From Trichomonas tenax (taxonomy: Eukaryota; Parabasalia; Trichomonadida; Trichomonadidae), in the NCBI GenBank assembly GCA_023091735.1, contig JALKBU010000546.1:1-33970 (forward strand): 33,970 bases of DNA, read 5' to 3'. Below are positions 28,950 to 33,970 of the stretch, one piece after another. Numbering within the stretch: the stretch's first letter is position 1; every line of letters begins with the position of its first letter. Below the pieces are notes generated by a model, which was not told the origin of the DNA, did not search any database, and saw only the letters and a list, made by a program, of their open reading frames with translations. Made by a program: the position numbers and the translations under genes.

Positions 28950-29636
28950 ATGAACGACTTCGAAAAGCGGCAATGTCTCAATATAACAACAAAAATGATA
29001 CACAAGGACCTCTGTAGAGTTTTCAAGGACAGAGTCGACCCTGAGAGAGACGGAGCGCCCGATTATTACAAGATTATCAAACATCCAATCGATTTATCAA
29101 CAATCAGACGCAAACTAAATTCAAATGAATATAAATCTATAGAGCAATGGGCTGAAGACGTAAATCTCGTCTGGAAAAACGCGAAAACATACAATAATGA
29201 AGGCAGCGTGATTCATTTCATCGCACAAGAACAAGAAATATGGTTTGCACGCAAATACAAAAACATTCCGAGAACAAAGGACGAAGAATGGGTCTATCAA
29301 CTTCAAAAAGCAACAAAAATTTTATCGAGATTAGCAACACAGCCTCCAAATTCGATTGTTCCATCAGCAAACGTTTTATTCGATCTAACAAAGATTCAAT
29401 CTGAAATAGCACCTCTTCAATCTGTTACATTTGCCCCATTTGATACAAAACCAGCAGAAGAAACTGAACAAAAGCAGGAGGAACCGACAAAAGAGGAAAC
29501 AGAGGAAGTTACTGAAGACGTAGCGAAGAAAGAAGAAATAGCGGACATTCAGGAAACAACTGAAGAACCAGCAAAAGAAGAAGAATCAAATGACGTTCAG
29601 ATTCAAAACGACAGTGAAGAAGTAGAAGACTTGTAA
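28950..29636 (+). CDS. Bromodomain protein with acidic tail
   Basis: This 228-residue protein has one bromodomain at about residues 10-105, which would read acetyl-lysine on histones. Landmarks are APDYYKIIKHPIDLSTIRRK at 36-55 (the ZA loop and PID motif), then WAEDVNLVWKNAKTYN at 67-82, where Asn82 is the acetyl-lysine-binding residue, and GSVIHFIAQEQEIWF. Residues from about 150 on are disordered and strongly acidic, rich in Glu-Thr repeats (EEPTKEETEEVTEDVAKKEE). There is no other catalytic domain, so it is probably a small chromatin adaptor (inference). The frame is intact and the ATG follows an A-rich leader directly. TAAA follows the stop within ten bases. Confidence 0.93.
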   Translation: MNDFEKRQCLNITTKMIHKDLCRVFKDRVDPERDGAPDYYKIIKHPIDLSTIRRKLNSNEYKSIEQWAEDVNLVWKNAKTYNNEGSVIHFIAQEQEIWFARKYKNIPRTKDEEWVYQLQKATKILSRLATQPPNSIVPSANVLFDLTKIQSEIAPLQSVTFAPFDTKPAEETEQKQEEPTKEETEEVTEDVAKKEEIADIQETTEEPAKEEESNDVQIQNDSEEVEDL

Positions 29637-30292
29637 TTTATAAAAATTGTATTGTGTATATTTTAAAATATTATTCATCTTATGTTAATATTTTATATAC
29701 ATTTAGGCCATAGAATTTATAGTTTACCTATGAGCTCTCAATAGCAAAAGAATGATAATATATTATTTCTTGAATAACAATCTTTCGAAATTAAAAATAT
29801 ATTCATAAAAACTCTTTCCTGGTTTAATCTTTTTGTTTTTGTTCATTTTATATTTTCAATAATTTTATATTCATTGTAAAATTGCTCTTGTATGATAGCT
29901 ATGAACTGCATTGCTATTTGTAATATTGCAATAGCATTTTTAATCTTTGTTTAATAAATATACATTTTGAATATAAATATTGATTGAATAAAGCTTTAGT
30001 ACTTTAAAAATAAATAGTGCTTCGCTAGTTGAGTTATATCATATGCACAAATTCATTATATCATTCATATTATTTTCGGGACAAATACGATTATTAGGAA
30101 AAATGTAGAAATAACATAATAAATAGATAGCCCTGGCGCAGTATAGACAATCCGCCGTTAAATTGTTCGTGAAAGATTGCTACATGAGGAGAAAAACAAG
30201 GAAGAAAAAATGATCTGTCACTTTTCAAGACTTTAAATTATTGGCTTTCAAATTGAAGGACTCTCGCACACTGATGAAAAACATATATATAA
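29637..30292. other. Intergenic region before the Rrp9-like gene
   Basis: Very AT-rich to about 30125, then a less AT-rich stretch near 30130-30165 (CCCTGGCGCAG and CCGCCG) that fits no tRNA or known RNA I can recognise. TCACTT at 30218-30223 matches the initiator but lies 73 bases before the ATG. Confidence 0.4.
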
Positions 30293-31490
30293 ATGAAGCG
30301 CCGGCATCTGAAAGACGAAGAGATCGATTCCGATGAGATCCCAGATGTCACTGATTCGGGCGAGAATGATGATCAAAATGACAACTTCTTCATAGAAACG
30401 TATAAGAAAAGCAAAAGAGCATCTCGAGTTCATTCGCAAACAGAACGCCGACAATAACGAAGAAGCGGAGAAAATCCTTAGAGCGGATTACGAAGAACAG
30501 TCAGGAACAAGATTCGATGAAATTAAAGTTCAAATAAGCAAGGAATTCCCTGAACCAATCAGATATAGAGCGCACAGAGTTGCTCCAACTTGCATTTGTT
30601 TTGGTCCTGGATGCATATTCAGTGGCTCGAAAGATGCAACCGTCGTAAAGATCGATTATGATTTGTCAAATCCTAAATACAGAAAACATACACACGTTGC
30701 AAGTGCTCAATCAGAAGTGAACTCCATCGATTATCAATATTCTCGAAAAGTTTTGGCTGTTGGAACGAACGATGGCTTAGTTACTGTCTACGATTTAGAA
30801 GGCAATGAGAGCCCAATCATAATGAAAGGACACAAAAAGCCTGTTACCGGTGTTGTTTTCAATCAAAAAGGAATTGAAGTCTTTTCGTGCTCAGATGACT
30901 TGAACTTGCGTATATGGGATAGCACAAACGGAAATATACTCCACACACTGTTCGGACACCAGTCTTCCGTTCTAGGTCTCGATTTTTGCAATGTGTTCGT
31001 TTCTTGCGGTGCAGATAGGTCTGTGAGACTATGGAAGTACCGCGAAGACAAGCAGCTTTTGTTCTTATCAAAGAAATGCCTTCAGTCAATCGAAGCAATT
31101 TCATTATTCAATAATAATATGTGTATAACAGGTTCTGCCGATGAACAGCTTTGCTTATGGAATTTGACAAAGAAGAACCCACAATATGTAGTAGAGCACG
31201 CTCACGGACATGGAAATCCAATTTCTGGGATCGCTGCTTTCAGATATAGAAAATTGTTTGCTAGCGGAAGCTGCGATGGTTATGTTCGCTTCTGGGAGGT
31301 TAAGGATAGAAAGATTTTGCCCTTACTTAATGTCAAATTAGAGGGTTATGTTGTCGACATTAAATTCTCTGAGCGCGGCGATTTCTTAGCTGTCCAGCTC
31401 TCTTATGAGGAAAGGCTCGGGTGATGGCATCCTTCAATCAAGACAAAGCAAGGTGTTTATATCATTAAGCTTGTTCATGTCAATATATAA
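30293..31490 (+). pseudogene. Rrp9/U3-55K-like WD40 protein with one frameshift and one stop
   Basis: Rrp9 binds U3 snoRNA and acts in 18S rRNA processing in the nucleolus. The ATG at 30293 gives an acidic start (KDEEIDSDE) like other Rrp9 proteins. That frame then ends at TAA, while the frame one base over continues (EHLEFIRKQNADNNEEAEK) into the WD40 propeller. Removing one A from AGCAAAAGAG near 30405 would join them. WD repeats follow (GHKKPVTGVVFNQKGIEVFS, LFGHQSSVLGLDF, CITGSADEQLCLW, FASGSCDGYVRFW). The end LG-stop-WHPSIKTKQGVYIIKL matches the usual Rrp9 end (LGRW, then a strand with CIIPL), with TGA 31422-31424 in place of Arg (CGA). TAA at 31488-31490 is the expected end. Either it is a recent pseudogene of an essential gene with another copy, or the two lesions are errors or the gene uses readthrough. 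Confidence 0.85.
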
Positions 31491-31816
31491 TAGAATAATT
31501 CTGCATTGAGGTCGAAATAATACGACTTTGTTTATAGAAAATACATTGTACTTCAATAAAATAAAAATTTGTATCTAAATTCAATTTTTAACTCTTTTCT
31601 ATATACATACATATTCACACCAATGAATGCTATAAGTAATAATATATTATACAATCCAAATATTGTTTAATTCGTAGATATAAAAAATATTTCTGTGATT
31701 AAATGGTATTTCGACGATTTTGTTTTTGAAGATATTAATTCTATAGGGAATATAATATAAATATGAAGTAAAATTTCCATAAAATCTGAAGGCAAAAATC
31801 AGCAATTTTTTCATCA
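31491..31816. other. AT-rich intergenic region
   Basis: No gene, RNA or clear initiator was seen. The sequence TTTTTCATCAATG directly before the next ATG resembles but does not match TCA[CT]T[AT]. Confidence 0.4.
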
Positions 31817-32805
31817 ATGTTTCATGTTATTGCTTCGCTATTCAAAGTAGCGACAATATGTGAACAAATATTTTCATTTTCGCGATTGGATGTCTCAAAT
31901 CTTCATCTCCATGCTTCAATGAAAACTGAATATACATTAACGCATAAATCTAGCAATTATAAGACTAAAGAATGCCAGTACTCTGTTGTTGACAGTATTT
32001 TCCTTCATTGTTATACAAATAGCGCAGGATCTGCAATTTCAATAAATTCAAAAGAATCTAGTTTAATAATAAATAATACGATATTCAAAAATTGTACTTC
32101 TTCTATTAAAGGTGGTGCGATTTATACTGTTATTGATGCTTTAGAAATGAATAATATATATTTTACTCGTTGTGTTTGTCCAGGAACAACATTTGCTGGT
32201 GGTGCTTTCTGCAGCGAATCGAACTTAATCAACTCTTGCATGATTTCTACATATCAATGCCCTTTTAATTTCGAAGATAACGGATATGAAGTGATTGTCG
32301 CGAAACTAGGCGTTCAAAGGTTCCTCTATATGAATTCTTCCCATAATGTCAACACTACGCTTGCGGACTATTAACGTTCGAATCTCTTTCTTTCAGGTTA
32401 TTTGCAAGCGAATTTTATAACAACAGCTCTCCAAACCAAGTGCTTTCGTTTATACATCTAAAACCAGACGATACAATCTCTTGTTTGAATCTTGTTGCAA
32501 ATTCGATCGCTGAAGACGCATTGATCTATTTAAGCGGTTCTACAGTGATATTACGTGAGCTGATCGTTTATAAGAACAGTGCAACAGTGATTTGCCATCA
32601 GCCAACTTTTGGAGCAAATTATTTCATTTTGCAAGATTGCATCTTTGATTGTCCAAAAGCAAAGTTAGGAAACGTCCATGGAATGATGAGAGAGTACAAA
32701 GTTATGTTTAATATATACGGAACTGTTGAGCTTCACAGTTTCCCGACATGTAATATTAATAATATCGACAGCCTTCATCAAATGGATCCTATTAACTGTG
32801 TCTAA
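31817..32805 (+). pseudogene. Pmp-like beta-helix surface protein, one frameshift
   Basis: The two frames 31817-32374 and about 32363-32805 form one protein. The first reads short beta-strand repeats with the pattern of parallel beta-helix (polymorphic membrane protein-like) proteins of trichomonads: SIFLHCYTNSAGSAISINSK, then TIFKNCTSSIKGGAIYT and FAGGAFCS. It ends LADY at TAA 32372. The next frame continues across that point (LTFESLSFRLFASEFYNNSS) into SFIHLKPDDTISC and further strands to TAA 32803. The needed shift is one base near 32355. A weak hydrophobic start (MFHVIASLFKVATIC) may be a signal peptide. No C-terminal membrane segment is present, so the copy may also be shortened. Several N-glycosylation sequons fit a surface protein. 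Confidence 0.65.
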
Positions 32806-33058
32806 TATAAATTTTATTGACTTTTGTTGTGTTTGATAAATTTTATTCTACCTTTCATATTCCAAACTAGAAAATGATATGTCTTTAAAAAACAGTTCAA
32901 ATCATTGAAAAAAAATATAAAGCTCAAACTTAAAATAAGGAAAGAAGTATTCATGCAAAGAGAAAAGATTAAATTATTTATCAAAAATCAACAACAGTTG
33001 CCATAAATATTGCAATTTCATATCCACTATACTCATCTATAATGTTGTCTGATGTATA
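32806..33058. other. Spacer between two broken Pmp-like genes
   Basis: AT-rich, no gene seen. The two neighbours converge here. Confidence 0.4.
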
Positions 33059-33416
33059 TTACATTTGCAGCCGGCAAGGAAGTTTATTAATAGTGATTAA
33101 ATCATTTGTAAAAGCAATGGAAACTTCATCTAAAAATATGTACGTTCCCATTCCGTATACTGTATAATTTATTTTTGAATCTGTAAACGAATTAGTAACA
33201 ACGACAATGCGATTAGGATCGCAATTAAACAATGCGGTGGGTGTGTTATTATAAAAACAGTAATGATCTATTGTTGCATTATCCCTAATTTTAAAAAACA
33301 TTATTCATGCCTGCGATTCCAAAAAGAGAATTATTAATAACATCATTGTAATGAAATGGATTTATCAAACTTGTGTTATAACTATAGAGTTTCGTCCCTT
33401 TTTCATCAATTTTCAC
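33059..33416 (-). pseudogene. Pmp-like beta-helix protein fragment, frameshifted
   Basis: On the minus strand a frame from about 33416 reads KIDEKGTKLYSYNTSLINPF and NNSLFGIAGMNNVF before TAA near 33295. A second frame then continues to 33059 (IRDNATIDHYCFYNNTPTAL, IVVVTNSFTDSKINYTVYG). The change lies in the T6-A4 run at about 33289-33298. The strand-turn pattern and the Asn- and Thr-rich content match the Pmp-like gene at 31817-32805, so both probably come from the same surface family. The N-terminal part is lost in an AT microsatellite just upstream. Confidence 0.5.
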
Positions 33417-33417
33417 T

Positions 33418-33477
33418 ATATATATTATATATCCTTGTTCCTAATTGATCTGGGATATAATATATATATATAATAAA
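33418..33477. repeat. AT microsatellite patch
   Basis: Runs of TA and TAA units (TATATATTATATATCC and GGATATAATATATATATATA) around TTGTTCCTAATTGATCTG. They sit where the minus-strand Pmp fragment loses its reading frame. Confidence 0.65.
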
Positions 33478-33578
33478 TAAATAATGTTTAGCTGTTTCAG
33501 GTCTGAATAATCTAAAAATAAGTGATAAATTAAAATGAATTTGAAGGAGGGAAGGAACGAGCACACCAGGCACACATC

Positions 33579-33609
33579 CCGACATTCTAAAATAACGATA
33601 ATGTCAACG
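33579..33609 (+). repeat. Direct repeat copy 1 with TAACGATA
   Basis: A 31-bp unit beginning CCGACATTCTAAAATAACGA, repeated 99 bases downstream with one mismatch. It contains TAACGATA at 33593-33600, identical to the Myb recognition element described upstream of the trichomonad ap65-1 gene (recalled from the literature). Confidence 0.7.
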
Positions 33610-33677
33610 CCGGAAACATTCCCGGTTACCTGTTCCAGCCTCATCTATTTTACATTAAAGGTGAATTTGGTTCAGCT

Positions 33678-33708
33678 CCGACATTCTAAAATAACGATAA
33701 AGTCAACG
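33678..33708 (+). repeat. Direct repeat copy 2 with TAACGATA
   Basis: Second copy, with one mismatch to the copy at 33579-33609; TAACGATA is at 33692-33699. The DNA between the copies holds CCGGAAACATTCCCGG, a small inverted repeat. Confidence 0.7.
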
Positions 33709-33854
33709 ACTAAAATAATCGGGGAATATTAACAATCAAAATTTTGAAAAAGTCACCGCTATTATTGTCGCCTATCATGAACACAATCCTTCCACGGCTT
33801 ACGGTTATTTAAAGAACTATATAACAGCAACGAGATGGTACTTGACACACACAC

Positions 33855-33924
33855 AAATGAGCCCATCCCGCTGAGCAAGCTCAGCTTCGGGCTAGGATAA
33901 ATGAGCCCAACCCACTCCGTGGGT
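33855..33924 (+). other. Two tandem GC-rich stem-loops
   Basis: Two units both begin AAATGAGCCCA. Unit 1 pairs AGCCC (33860-33864) with GGGCT (33889-33893) around a perfect 7-bp stem, GCTGAGC (33870-33876) with GCTCAGC (33879-33885) and an AA loop. Unit 2 pairs ACCCAC (33910-33915) with GTGGGT (33919-33924) with a TCC loop. The stretch is far richer in G and C than the flanks. AAATGA between the stems fits an H box (ANANNA), but no ACA box follows, so an H/ACA snoRNA is not supported. It may be a structured RNA or a repeat end. No gene was found downstream within the window. Confidence 0.5.
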
Positions 33925-33970
33925 CGGTCTTATTCTTCTTAACCTGATTATATAACGGTTTTTTATCATT

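Noticed and set aside
27701..31424. TGA as a sense codon in this genome
   Set aside because: One TGA replaces Trp (27701), another most likely Arg (31422), and intact genes end in TGA-free frames, so point mutation explains it better.
33535..33732. A 65-codon frame with a repeated RHSKITI segment
   Set aside because: The repeat is the 31-bp DNA repeat itself; no other sign of coding.
33855..33924. H/ACA snoRNA or hammerhead ribozyme
   Set aside because: A possible hinge box is present but no ACA box follows, and the hammerhead core CTGATGA is absent.

Overview
The window looks like nuclear DNA of a parabasalid protist, most likely a trichomonad (Trichomonas or Tritrichomonas type); the species cannot be fixed from sequence alone. 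The case rests on several observations. The DNA is AT-rich and the genes appear intronless. Three genes have the trichomonad initiator TCA[CT]T[AT] upstream of the ATG. Several stop codons sit in or near a TAAA polyadenylation signal. The gene families are those trichomonad genomes have expanded: ankyrin proteins, BspA-like leucine-rich surface proteins with an NPLF tail, Gly-rich surface proteins, beta-helix (Pmp-like) surface proteins, papain-family cysteine proteases and Rab GTPases.

Layout. 394-5099: a very large ankyrin-repeat protein whose N-terminus is broken. 5643-6634: an unrecognised secreted protein with one frameshift. 7268-8836: a BspA-like surface protein pseudogene. 8837-10235: non-coding, with a purine-rich tract. 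10236-10799: a small single-pass membrane protein, possibly TEX264-like. 11355-11948: an intact Rab GTPase. 12439-13800: a decayed cysteine protease joined directly to the C-terminal part of a decayed ubiquitin-specific protease. 13801-16658: mostly empty. 16659-16970: an orphan coding fragment with no start codon.

17449-25269: an intact 2606-residue BEACH-WD40 protein, facing a flavodoxin-like gene on the minus strand (25336-25821). About 26091-27431: a 1.34-kb non-coding element with 31-bp terminal inverted repeats; inside it lies a tRNA-like sequence with perfect A and B boxes but a non-pairing acceptor stem. 27532-28498: a Gly-rich surface protein pseudogene. 28950-29636: an intact bromodomain protein. 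30293-31490: an Rrp9 (U3-55K) homologue with one frameshift and one stop. 31817-32805 and 33059-33416 (minus): two broken Pmp-like genes. 33535-33970: a 31-bp direct repeat carrying TAACGATA, and two tandem GC-rich hairpins.

The genes do not form a pathway. Five look intact (the membrane protein, Rab, BEACH, flavodoxin, bromodomain) and are housekeeping or trafficking types. The other ten loci are broken, mostly surface or secreted families. Lesions are of two kinds: single-base indels, several at short homopolymers, and in-frame stops, most of which could come from one C-to-T or G-to-A change. No new multi-gene system was found. The least explained structures are the TIR element with its tRNA-like core and the tandem hairpins at the right edge.
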